Of a stretch of 64,000 nucleotides of DNA, positions 9,102 to 17,455 are shown piece by piece. Made by a program: the position numbers and the translations under genes. The first letter of the stretch is position 1. Every line of letters begins with the position of its first letter. Under the pieces are notes generated by a model. It had not been told where the DNA came from and did no database searches. It saw only the letters and a list, made by a program, of their open reading frames with translations. The stretch lies in contig OZ220216.1 in NCBI GenBank assembly GCA_964291505.2, positions 1,178,001-1,242,000 on the forward strand, read 5' to 3'. The stretch is from Kistimonas sp964291505 (GTDB taxonomy: Bacteria; Pseudomonadota; Gammaproteobacteria; Pseudomonadales; Endozoicomonadaceae).

Positions 9102-9692
9102 ATGCGACTATGTGATCGTGACATAGAAGCCTGTCTGGACAGCGGCCGGGTTGTGATTGAGCCCCGGCCGACACCGGATCAGATTTCCGGTATCAGTGTG
9201 GATTTGACCCTGGGCAACAGCTTTCGGGTGTTCAATGACCATGCAGCGCCTTATGTGGACCTGAGTGGTTCACGGGAGCAGATTGATCAGACCCTGAACT
9301 CCATCATGAGTAAGGAAATTGTTCTGGGCGAGAAAGAAGCCTTCTTTCTTCACCCCGGGGAATTGGCGCTTGCCGTGACCCGTGAATCTGTGGGCTTGCC
9401 GGATGACCTGGTGGGTTGGCTGGATGGCCGCTCATCACTTGCGCGGCTGGGCCTGATGGTTCATGTAACCGCGCACCGGATTGATCCGGGTTGGAGTGGA
9501 CAGATCGTGCTGGAGTTTGTGAATGGTGGCAAGTTGCCGATCGCCCTGCGCCCGGGCATGACCATCGGCGCGATCAACTTCGAAACCATGACCGGCGCGG
9601 CGGATAAACCCTATAACAAGCGTAAGAATGCCAAATACCGCGATCAGCACAGTGCGATCGCAAGTCGGATCGGCGAAGACTCGTCCGTTTAA
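9102..9692 (+). CDS. dcd: dCTP deaminase
   Basis: Dcd converts dCTP to dUTP, feeding dTMP synthesis. Its 196 residues match the family's usual length of about 193. Hallmarks are MRLCDRDIE at the start, ISGISVDLTLGNSFRVF, the catalytic-site region LDGRSSLARLGL with HVTAHRIDPGWSG, and the nucleotide-binding tail YNKRKNAKY..Q. It is placed 13 bases after apbC, with AAGGAAT as a ribosome binding site. The gene is intact. Confidence 0.97.
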   Translation: MRLCDRDIEACLDSGRVVIEPRPTPDQISGISVDLTLGNSFRVFNDHAAPYVDLSGSREQIDQTLNSIMSKEIVLGEKEAFFLHPGELALAVTRESVGLPDDLVGWLDGRSSLARLGLMVHVTAHRIDPGWSGQIVLEFVNGGKLPIALRPGMTIGAINFETMTGAADKPYNKRKNAKYRDQHSAIASRIGEDSSV

Positions 9693-9703
9693 TAGGATAG
9701 GAA

Positions 9704-10612
9704 TCAGTCAGGCTGGTGGTGCGCAGTCTGACTGCCTGCGGGTACTGCTTTATTTCGTTTTCTGCAGCTATGACAGCACGCCCAAAGGCAGTAAATAATA
9801 GCCGTAGCTGCTATCAATATCAGGATGATACCTGACGAATAGTTGTCGGCTTCGGTTGGTTTCTCGGTTTTGTAGCGCTGATTATATTTATGCTGAATTA
9901 AGTCTCCGACACCTGTCGCGAGTGTGCCAACATAACACGAAACATAGAATAGCGGCCTGAAGTGCGTAGACAATGCTCGGGATAACGCTGACTTACTAGA
10001 GATATCTTTGATCTTTTTATAAATACGTTTACAGCAAGAATAAAAACATCCACGTTTAATATTGTTAGTGTTGTCTTGTGAATCGCGCTGTGCGATGACT
10101 TCACCACAGTCAAATATACCAAACACGATACCTGTACATGCCATAATCAACATCCAGTTAAATGCGTAGAGATGCTGTCCTCGATAGCCTAATGTGTCTG
10201 ATAATATGGATGACGCTGCGAAATTGTAGCCAATGGGCGCGAGTAGCGCTTTGATTGCCTTGTATTTGTCATCATCAATGCGTGACTGGTTTGAATCAGA
10301 TTGCCGTCGTGTGGGTGCCATGGGGATGCTGGGATGCTGCAAATCTGACAACTCATCGTCACTGACATTATTGCTGCTGGTATGTTGGAGGCTGGTTGAG
10401 GCAACAACCGGAAGTATCTGGCGTTCTGAGAACTCTGCCGTATGCCAACTATCGTCTTCGGAAGATTCATTGGATGCATCAACCTGTATCTGAATAGTGT
10501 CTGAAGACAAACGGAGAGAACGGCTATCCCAAACAGCAGACTGTTCTTCACAGCCTGCATCGCCATTGATGGTTAGGGTATTTGTGTGACGAATTTTTTG
10601 TGCGTCCATCAT
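9704..10612 (-). CDS. Orphan membrane protein with disordered N-terminus
   Basis: This encodes 302 residues. The first 125 are polar and Ser/Asp-rich with no hydrophobic segment. Three to four predicted membrane segments follow (around FNWMLIMACTGIVFGIF, FYVSCYVGTLATGVG and GIILILIAATAIIYCLWA), separated by a basic loop with CKRIYKKIK. A short tail ends in HHQPD. The protein is Cys-rich near the membrane. No family is recognised. The 3' end is only 11 bases from dcd, convergent. The architecture (long acidic disordered head, small membrane part) resembles host-directed membrane effectors, which is speculative. Confidence 0.6.
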   Translation of the reverse strand: MMDAQKIRHTNTLTINGDAGCEEQSAVWDSRSLRLSSDTIQIQVDASNESSEDDSWHTAEFSERQILPVVASTSLQHTSSNNVSDDELSDLQHPSIPMAPTRRQSDSNQSRIDDDKYKAIKALLAPIGYNFAASSILSDTLGYRGQHLYAFNWMLIMACTGIVFGIFDCGEVIAQRDSQDNTNNIKRGCFYSCCKRIYKKIKDISSKSALSRALSTHFRPLFYVSCYVGTLATGVGDLIQHKYNQRYKTEKPTEADNYSSGIILILIAATAIIYCLWACCHSCRKRNKAVPAGSQTAHHQPD

Positions 10613-10829
10613 TGACTGAGCATGCTTTCGAATCGTGTAAAGTTTATTCAGACTCTGCAGCTCATATTTTTATTCAGCGATACAAAACGAAAATCATCTA
10701 TAACGCTGACAAAAATTGCCATTTTCAGAATGAAAACCGTGTGGCCTGAATTTTCCGCTTGTGGATCCATTTGACGCTCATGCTGTGCAATACCATACTC
10801 TTTCAGCGGTCAAACGAGCCCGGTTCCTG

Positions 10830-10949
10830 ATGGCGGTCAGTCTGTTGATATGGGTCAATAATAGCTTTGGCGGAAGTGCAATACTGAGCCTGCAAGCAGC
10901 GAAGAATAAGATCAAACGCAAGTGGGACGAGCCTTTACGCAGTCAGTAG
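10830..10949 (+). CDS. Possible 39-aa small ORF in a gap
   Basis: The roughly 390 bases between the membrane protein and the CBS gene hold no clear gene. A short frame from ATG 10830 to TAG 10947 would give a hydrophobic start (MAVSLLIWVNNSFGG) and a basic tail (KNKIKRKWDEP). TTGACG at about 10770, upstream of an AT-rich stretch, could be a -35 box. No ribosome binding site is convincing. It may be only the leader of the CBS gene. Confidence 0.15.
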   Translation: MAVSLLIWVNNSFGGSAILSLQAAKNKIKRKWDEPLRSQ

Positions 10950-11005
10950 CAGGCCGGCACTTTTTGTTCGCGAGCTGCGAATCTCTGGACTACAGGAGGC
11001 TAACG

Positions 11006-11536
11006 ATGCTTTCGCTTGATTCTCTTGGTACGGACACAGCCGGCAAGACAGCGGATAATGATTGGCGGGAATTGACTGCTGCTGATGTGATGACCCGCGA
11101 TGTCCGCACGGTTCCACTCGATTGGTCGGTTGACCGTCTTTCCCGGTTTTTAACAGATAATGCCATTTCCGGTGCGCCCGTTGTGGATGAAGCCGGTCGG
11201 TTGACGGGGGTTGTAACCCTCACTGATATTGTTCGCCAGACGGGTTCCGGCCTTCTGGATCTTGCCCAGCGGGATGACAGTTTTTACCAGGGGCTACTGG
11301 ATCGCGCGCTGTCTGATGAAGAACAGCGAGCCTTCCACGAAGCCGTGGATGATGGTGTCATGATTTCTGACATTATGACGCCTGTCGTATATAGCGTGAA
11401 TCCCGAAACACCGATGACTGAATTGGTCGATGCTATGGTGCGTGGCCATATCCACCGGGTTCTGGTCACCCAGGAGCGTCAGGTGGTCGGCATTGTGACG
11501 GCACTTGATTTACTCCGTATCATGACCCGGAACTAA
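11006..11536 (+). CDS. CBS-domain pair protein
   Basis: This encodes 176 residues from ATG 11006, which has AGGAGG six bases upstream; the frame is open further upstream but without a ribosome binding site. Two CBS motifs are visible. The first, near residues 28-85, has DVMTRDVRTV..ISGAPVVD..GRLTGVVTLTDI. The second, near residues 118-175, has DIMTPVVYSV..HIHRVLVT..VVGIVTALDLL. CBS pairs bind adenosyl ligands such as AMP, ATP or SAM, and regulate partners. There is no fused catalytic domain, so it is a stand-alone sensor with an unknown partner. Confidence 0.85.
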   Translation: MLSLDSLGTDTAGKTADNDWRELTAADVMTRDVRTVPLDWSVDRLSRFLTDNAISGAPVVDEAGRLTGVVTLTDIVRQTGSGLLDLAQRDDSFYQGLLDRALSDEEQRAFHEAVDDGVMISDIMTPVVYSVNPETPMTELVDAMVRGHIHRVLVTQERQVVGIVTALDLLRIMTRN

Positions 11537-11545
11537 CGTCTCTCA

Positions 11546-11573
11546 AGGGATGATCTGGATCAAGGTCATCCCT
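11546..11573 (+). terminator. Hairpin after CBS gene
   Basis: AGGGATGA and its complement TCATCCCT are separated by 12 bases, 10 bases past the stop. There is no T-run. It is a possible terminator. Confidence 0.4.
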
Positions 11574-11805
11574 GATAATGTCCTTTCCAGCACAATACCT
11601 CACAAAACTTAACCTATCTCAATAATTCTGCTCCTGCAGGTCGCTATGATGCGACCAATGATCAGGGCGCCGGGCGCATGACCATGGCGTTTCCTGCAGA
11701 AAAACCGATCTTTGGCTGCCTGATCCGGGCAATGATAACCCAACACATGACACAGAAAGGGTTAGTGCATCTGTCCGGTTTTGCTACGGGATTAAGGTGT
11801 TACGG

Positions 11806-12744
11806 ATGCTGGAAAATTTCGGGTCTTATCTAAAACGAAGACGAAGGGATAACGGATTGACACAGGACCGGCTGGCGCTGTCGCTGTCCTGTCATTCGTC
11901 TGCCCTGGGGGGCATTGACTCAGTGACCATCAGTCGCTGGGAGCGGGGAACCACGGAACCTACGCTGGAACGACAACGGCATGTTATCCACTTTTTTCGG
12001 GATGATGTGGACCAGGTGCTGCCATTTCGTTCTGCACGTCCTAACCTGCTGACGCCTGAACAATCAGTGGGATACTTGATCCGGCATTATCTCAATTCTC
12101 CCAAACTGGGCAGTAAGGTGGGAACCTTTCCTGAAAAGGAAAACAGAAAATACGAGGTTCGCCACTTATCCGGTAATGATGTGGATGATCCATTCATTGA
12201 ATTAATTCTGGACTATGACCACTCGATTTATGAAGCGGGATTGCCCGTCAGTCATGAATTGCTGCATGGCTGGGTAGGGCATAGCAATGTGTTGAGCGTG
12301 GTGAGTACCAAATTCAGTCACTATTTTGGTCACCTGATTGCGCTGCCGCTGGCGGAAGATATTTACTGGCGCCTGATCCATGGCGAAATGGAAGAAGCCG
12401 AGATTCGCAACAGTGATATCGTACCACCGGAAGAACCCCATGGGCTGTATATCTATTCCCTGTACGGTGCCAGCAAAATAGCAGCAGCCCTCCTGTTGAT
12501 AGAGATGGCGCATTATGCCGGAAAATACCTGGAGTCGATTCGTCATATTGGCGGCCTGTGTGCCACCAGTGATGGTGCTCGTCTGGCACGGTCTTTCCAT
12601 CTGCAACCGGGTCATGTCGGGCCGGAAATCGCCCATGGCCCTGTGCGTTATCAGGGGCGTGAGGTGCAGTATCTGACTTATACAGCCCCACTGGCTTCCA
12701 TTCTAAAGGATGCAGGACTGCGAAGGATTTTGCCGTTACATTAG
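11806..12744 (+). CDS. XRE-type HTH protein with unknown C-terminal domain
   Basis: This encodes about 312 residues. ATG 11806 is chosen because TAAGG lies eight bases upstream; an in-frame GTG at 11797 is possible. The N-terminus is a Cro/C1-type helix-turn-helix (FGSYLKRRRRDNGLTQDRLA, then SVTISRWERGTTEPT). Residues 80-312 form a globular region I cannot place; it contains the stretches GLPVSHELLHGW and CATSDGARLARSF. It is probably a DNA-binding regulator whose second domain senses a ligand or has enzymatic activity. It stands alone between the CBS protein and the PP2C-like orphan. Confidence 0.7.
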   Translation: MLENFGSYLKRRRRDNGLTQDRLALSLSCHSSALGGIDSVTISRWERGTTEPTLERQRHVIHFFRDDVDQVLPFRSARPNLLTPEQSVGYLIRHYLNSPKLGSKVGTFPEKENRKYEVRHLSGNDVDDPFIELILDYDHSIYEAGLPVSHELLHGWVGHSNVLSVVSTKFSHYFGHLIALPLAEDIYWRLIHGEMEEAEIRNSDIVPPEEPHGLYIYSLYGASKIAAALLLIEMAHYAGKYLESIRHIGGLCATSDGARLARSFHLQPGHVGPEIAHGPVRYQGREVQYLTYTAPLASILKDAGLRRILPLH

Positions 12745-12996
12745 CGTATGGAGCATGTTGTCTCGGACTATCCCATAGCCTGTCAGGTGACATTGACAAC
12801 CTTGACAGGCAGTGGCGCTACTTGGGTTAACAGCTACAGCCATAGTGGAGGTTTGTAGGACCCGGTTAGCAAAAGTTGCGAAAAGCCAACTGTTTACAGG
12901 AACTTAACGGCTTTCCAGTGATCAAATAATTATAACTATGGGGTATAAGATCCATTACAAATATCGGTATGAGGTGTTTATTGGGATAACATAGAC

Positions 12997-14646
12997 ATGA
13001 ACGCTACTGGAGATGCATTAACTCAGCTGCAATCATTGAATGCTAATGGTCATAGTAATGACTGGTTGCAGTTCAATGGGAATAATTTTTATGTCGGAGA
13101 AAAATCAAGAACCTTCCGAAGATTCCTTGTGTTTGTGTTGAAAGTCGTGGCCTGTTTACCTTGTGCTGAATACATTAATAACAAAATTGAAACCATTGAT
13201 CAGCTTAATCAACAAGAGCGAGAACGAGCGTTTGATCAACTAGATCGTCAATTACTGCTGAATAGCGTGCTGCAGGAAAGAAGAATTACCGTCCATGACG
13301 CTATTTATTATTTACAGTTGCGTCGTCAAATTGATCAGGAAGGATTTGAATCCCGTGACGGTGTGATTGTGTATGGTGCTGATCGGCGACAAATGAATCT
13401 TCCTGAAGATCAGACAGTGGTTCGCCGCGAATCGGAATCTGACCGCCGCGGCTTTGTCACTGAACCGTGTACTGATGAAGATCTGATGGCAATAGAAACG
13501 CGAGATTACAGGGTTGATATCTATCCTCACCAGATTGCAGATAAATTACAGAATAATTCAGTCAGGGCGCAAAGGCAGCAAGATGCTCAACAACCTGTTG
13601 AACGGTTTGATACCGTTCGTAACGGGGATACGATCCAGCATCGAATTAATGACAGTAGACGTGTTCGTCATCGTGGTACGCCAACAGGTGTAGGTGTACG
13701 GAGTCGCAGGATTTCTAATGAATCAATAGGAGAAATTGAAGCGCATTTTTATACAGATAGAGCGACGGGAACCGGTGTAGCTCAAAGTATAGGTCTCAAA
13801 AAAGTGATGGAGGCAGTAGCAATCCCACATCGATATAACATAACTGGAGACCAGTATCGTATAAACAATGCTGTACAGCAGGGTGCTGTAGCGCTAAATA
13901 TTGTGGGCATCGTTGATGGGTTTATGCGTGATGGTAAAGCCGGAAGGGCCGCGAATAACTCAGCTGTAACCATAGCCAATACACTGCCACGTGAGATACT
14001 TAATGCGCATGCCGAATGGCAAAACATGGCTGCTGAAATACCTGAGCGGGTAAAAATATGGAATAGTCTCAAGTTGGGCTTTGTCGCCACGGATCGTAAT
14101 ACCATTGGGGCGGGGCGAGGAGCAACGGCAGCTATAGCGACCGTGTACAACGGTGCACTTTATGTCGCTACTACTGGGGATCTCAAAGTCATTTTGATTA
14201 AACCAGACGATAGTATTATACAAATGAGTGTGGATGCTCGCTGCGGCCGTGATGTTAATGCGGACACTGACCATCATTTCGCGCAATCGGTTATTAAGCG
14301 TGGTGGCGTGGTAGTGGGTGAGCAAATTAATGGCATTGAGCAATCTGCTCGCGCCATTGGCAATCATTTTCATGGCCGTCAATATGATTATTCAATTACT
14401 TCCCGGCCGAAAATTACGGTATATCAAGGTGCTGATATTCGTGCTTGTTATCTTGTGATGTGTACTAAAGGGGTTGCAGACCATGCCTCAACCCATCAAA
14501 TTGGTTCGTTTTTTATAGAACAGAGGCGGCAAGGTATTAGGTTAGAGCTGATTGCCATTAACATACTAGAGACTGCTCTACTTGCCGGCTCAAGAAAGAA
14601 TCTTGTGGTGACTGCTACGCCAGTTAGTCAATTAATGGGGCATTAA
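12997..14646 (+). CDS. PP2C-fold orphan with lost metal-site residues
   Basis: This encodes 549 residues. The first 240 residues are polar with one hydrophobic patch near 45-55. From about residue 270 the order of motifs follows the PPM/PP2C phosphatase fold: IVGIVDG at 302-308 (canonical FDGHGG), GAT at 375-377, ATTGDL at 391-396 (canonical VGDSR), RGGVV at 435-439, RAIGN at 452-456 (canonical RA[LF]GD), CTKG at 489-492 (canonical CDG) and SRKN at 532-535 (canonical SSDN). Both late metal-binding Asp positions are Lys (491 and 534). The enzyme is therefore probably a pseudophosphatase or uses altered chemistry. Eukaryote-like PP2C in a host-associated genome suggests an effector. Confidence 0.65.
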   Translation: MNATGDALTQLQSLNANGHSNDWLQFNGNNFYVGEKSRTFRRFLVFVLKVVACLPCAEYINNKIETIDQLNQQERERAFDQLDRQLLLNSVLQERRITVHDAIYYLQLRRQIDQEGFESRDGVIVYGADRRQMNLPEDQTVVRRESESDRRGFVTEPCTDEDLMAIETRDYRVDIYPHQIADKLQNNSVRAQRQQDAQQPVERFDTVRNGDTIQHRINDSRRVRHRGTPTGVGVRSRRISNESIGEIEAHFYTDRATGTGVAQSIGLKKVMEAVAIPHRYNITGDQYRINNAVQQGAVALNIVGIVDGFMRDGKAGRAANNSAVTIANTLPREILNAHAEWQNMAAEIPERVKIWNSLKLGFVATDRNTIGAGRGATAAIATVYNGALYVATTGDLKVILIKPDDSIIQMSVDARCGRDVNADTDHHFAQSVIKRGGVVVGEQINGIEQSARAIGNHFHGRQYDYSITSRPKITVYQGADIRACYLVMCTKGVADHASTHQIGSFFIEQRRQGIRLELIAINILETALLAGSRKNLVVTATPVSQLMGH

Positions 14647-14647
14647 G

Positions 14648-15379
14648 TCACCTTGTTTCTTTAGTTTGCTGAATACGGCTCAAAATCCCGCGCAACATAT
14701 TCATTTCTTCTGATTCCGGGCGTGCACGGTTAAAGAGTCGACGCAATTTGGTCATGGCATTGCCGGGATGCTGCCGAATAATGAAGTTCACATCGTAGAG
14801 TGCTTCTTCCAGGTGCTGGTAAAATTGCTCCATGGCGTTTGCATCTGGGTAAGTGGTTATTTCCTGATCCGAGTCAGCCTCTGTTTCATTGCGCGCCTCA
14901 AGACTCTGGCGGATCTCATAGCAGAGAATCTGTATCGCTGACGCGACATTCAGTACTGGATACTCCGGGTTGCCGGGAATGCAGACGTGATAATTACACT
15001 GCTGTAATTCCTCATTGGTCATTCCCATGGTTTCCTGGCCGAACACCAATGCGACCTGACTCTTTTCAGCTTCCTGGATCACCTTTTGGCCACTCGCTCT
15101 GGGCGTCAGCATCGGCCAGGAGAACGAACGACTTCGGGCGGAGGTGCCTATGACCAGCGAACAGTCGGCTATGGCCTCAGCCAAGCTATCCACTAGCTTT
15201 ACCTGGTCGATCAGGTCCGCGGCGCCTGCTGCCATGGTGTCGGCATCCGGATGGGGCCAGTGCGGCGGGCTGACCAGGGTGAGGTGGCGCAAGCCCATGG
15301 TTTTCATGGCGCGTAGGGCGGATCCGATGTTTCCCGGGTGCCAGGTACGGATCATGACGATACGGATGTTGTCCAGCAT
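14648..15379 (-). CDS. trmJ: tRNA (cytidine/uridine-32-2'-O)-methyltransferase TrmJ
   Basis: TrmJ methylates the ribose of nucleotide 32 in certain tRNAs using SAM. The frame is open to 15481, but MLDNIRIVMIRTWHPGNIGS at 15379 is the normal start and gives 243 residues (family about 245). SPOUT-family hallmarks are HPGNIGSALRAMKTMG, GTSAR, VFGQETMGMTNEEL, and the trefoil-knot motif IPGNPEYPVLNVASAIQI. The C-terminal extension with KLRRLFNRARP is also typical. It is convergent with the PP2C-like gene, only one base apart. The usual neighbours suhB and iscR are absent. Confidence 0.95.
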   Translation of the reverse strand: MLDNIRIVMIRTWHPGNIGSALRAMKTMGLRHLTLVSPPHWPHPDADTMAAGAADLIDQVKLVDSLAEAIADCSLVIGTSARSRSFSWPMLTPRASGQKVIQEAEKSQVALVFGQETMGMTNEELQQCNYHVCIPGNPEYPVLNVASAIQILCYEIRQSLEARNETEADSDQEITTYPDANAMEQFYQHLEEALYDVNFIIRQHPGNAMTKLRRLFNRARPESEEMNMLRGILSRIQQTKETR

Positions 15380-15631
15380 GATGGCAGGCGTTCTTGTCTG
15401 AAAACGGCGTATTATCAGTGATACCTTCGCGCTATGGGAAGTGCTGCGACTACAGGTTGGCCTGTCTGACACCCTTGTCATTGAAAACCCTGACGCTAAT
15501 CGTTACCTCAACCCTGAAGGCTGCTAGAATCCGCATCCATTTTCCTGTGTGTTGTCATAGCAGCATATCCTGATCCCTACCGGCGTCCTGAGGGTATGAG
15601 CCCGGTTGTAGAGTGAAATAGCGCAGTAAGC

Positions 15632-17455
15632 ATGAATAAAACCATCGAACGTGAGGTTTATCGCTGGTTACGCAGCCAGAAGCAGGCAGCAGGGCGCTGG
15701 CTTGGTTGTGTCATGGCGTTTGGTATCGGCAATGGCCTGATGATCATTGCCCAGGCCTGGTTGTTGGTTACCGTCGTCCATGGGCTGGTGATGGAGGAGC
15801 TGGAGCAGGTGGCGATCCTGCCGTACCTTGGGGGATTCCTGCTGGCCAGCCTGGTTCGGGCTGGTTGTCTGATGGGGCGAGAGCAGGCTGGTTTCCGGGC
15901 TGGTCAAGCTGTCCGTCAGCAGGTGCGTGGTTTGTTACTCGATCGTATGGGGCAGTTGGGCCCGGCTGCGGTGGGGCAACGACCGGCAGGTGAGTGGCTG
16001 ACGCTTTTGCTGGAACAGGTCGAGGAACTGCAGGATTTCTTTGCCCGTTACCTGCCGCAAATGACACTGTCAGTGGCGATTCCGTTGTTGATCCTGGCGG
16101 TGGCGTTGCCACAAAACTGGGCGGTTACCCTGATCTTTCTTGGAACTGCGCCCTTGATACCACTGTTCATGATTCTCGTAGGCATCAAGGCGGCAGACGC
16201 CAACCGTCGTAATTTTCAGGCCTTGTCCCGATTAAGCAGCCACTTCCTGGATCGTCTTCAGGGGCTGGCGACTCTGCGGCTGTTTAACCGAAGCCGTCAG
16301 GAGAAAGCCATGATTGGGTCGGCGGCGGAATCCTTTCGGGTTAAGACTATGCAGGTGTTGCGGCTGGCGTTTCTTTCCTCAACAGTGCTGGAGTTCTTCG
16401 CTTCCGTTTCTATTGCATTGACTGCGCTTTACCTGGGCATGAGCTATCTCGGCTACCTGAACTTTGGCCACTGGGGCGGTGAGCTGACGCTGTTTGCCGG
16501 CTTGTTCCTGCTCTTGCTCGCCCCGGAGTTTTATCAGCCGCTACGGGAACTGGGTACCTTCTACCATGCCCGTGCTCAGGCCATTGGAGCCGGTGATCGT
16601 CTGATGCATTTTCTCAATGAACCGGTACCGCAACGCCCGGAAGGGGGACTGGCCTGTCCTTCACAACCAGCGGTCGAGATTGTCTGTGATCGCCTCACTG
16701 TAAAGGCACCCGGTAGTGACAAGGTGCTGCTGGATCAATTGTGCTTCACTGTGGCGCCGGGGGAGCAGCTGGCTGTAGTGGGGATGTCCGGTGCGGGAAA
16801 AAGTACCCTGCTGAATGTTTTGCTCGGTTTTCTGGATTACCAGGGCAGTTTGAAGATTAACGGCATTGAATTACGGGAACTCAATCCGGATCACTGGCGA
16901 CGTCAGCTGACCTGGCTGGGGCAGAATCCGTTGCTGGTCTGTGGTTCTGTCAGGGATAACGTAAGGCTGGGACGTCATGAATTGTCGGAGGAAGCTATTA
17001 ACAGTGCTTTGCAGCAGGCTCATGCAGATGAGATTGTTGCAAACCTTGAACAGGGGCTGGATACCTCACTGGGTGAAGCGGCCAGTCGTCTGTCTGTCGG
17101 GCAGGCTCAGCGCATAGCCTTGGCTCGAGCAATTGCTCGGCCAGCACAGCTGGTATTACTGGATGAGCCGACCGCCAGTCTGGATCACGTCAGTGAGCGG
17201 CTGGTGGATGATGGCATCCGCCGTTACAGCGCGGGTAAAACGGTCTTGATGGTGACCCACCGACCGTTACAGGTACAACGTGCCGACCGTGTGCTGGTAC
17301 TTGAGGGCGGCCAATGCATCGCGTACGGCGAACCGGACAGACTTCGCATGCAGGAAGGGCCATTCGCTAGACTCTGGCAAACCTGGGAGCAGGAACTGGA
17401 TGAGATGACAACGTCGGCCACCCCAGAGAAGAATGGAGTCACTGAGCATGCGTGA
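15632..17455 (+). CDS. cydD: Heterodimeric ABC exporter subunit CydD
   Basis: CydDC is an inner-membrane exporter of glutathione and cysteine needed for assembly of cytochrome bd and periplasmic redox balance. The 607-residue protein has six membrane helices in the first 310 residues. The nucleotide-binding domain has Walker A GMSGAGKST near residue 387, signature LSVGQAQRI, Walker B LVLLDEP, and the H-loop in VTHRP. It overlaps cydC by eight bases. No cydAB genes are in the window. Confidence 0.95.
   Translation: MNKTIEREVYRWLRSQKQAAGRWLGCVMAFGIGNGLMIIAQAWLLVTVVHGLVMEELEQVAILPYLGGFLLASLVRAGCLMGREQAGFRAGQAVRQQVRGLLLDRMGQLGPAAVGQRPAGEWLTLLLEQVEELQDFFARYLPQMTLSVAIPLLILAVALPQNWAVTLIFLGTAPLIPLFMILVGIKAADANRRNFQALSRLSSHFLDRLQGLATLRLFNRSRQEKAMIGSAAESFRVKTMQVLRLAFLSSTVLEFFASVSIALTALYLGMSYLGYLNFGHWGGELTLFAGLFLLLLAPEFYQPLRELGTFYHARAQAIGAGDRLMHFLNEPVPQRPEGGLACPSQPAVEIVCDRLTVKAPGSDKVLLDQLCFTVAPGEQLAVVGMSGAGKSTLLNVLLGFLDYQGSLKINGIELRELNPDHWRRQLTWLGQNPLLVCGSVRDNVRLGRHELSEEAINSALQQAHADEIVANLEQGLDTSLGEAASRLSVGQAQRIALARAIARPAQLVLLDEPTASLDHVSERLVDDGIRRYSAGKTVLMVTHRPLQVQRADRVLVLEGGQCIAYGEPDRLRMQEGPFARLWQTWEQELDEMTTSATPEKNGVTEHA

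Noticed and set aside
8300..9124. Minus-strand open frame opposite apbC
   Set aside because: A shadow of apbC with no independent start signal or motif.
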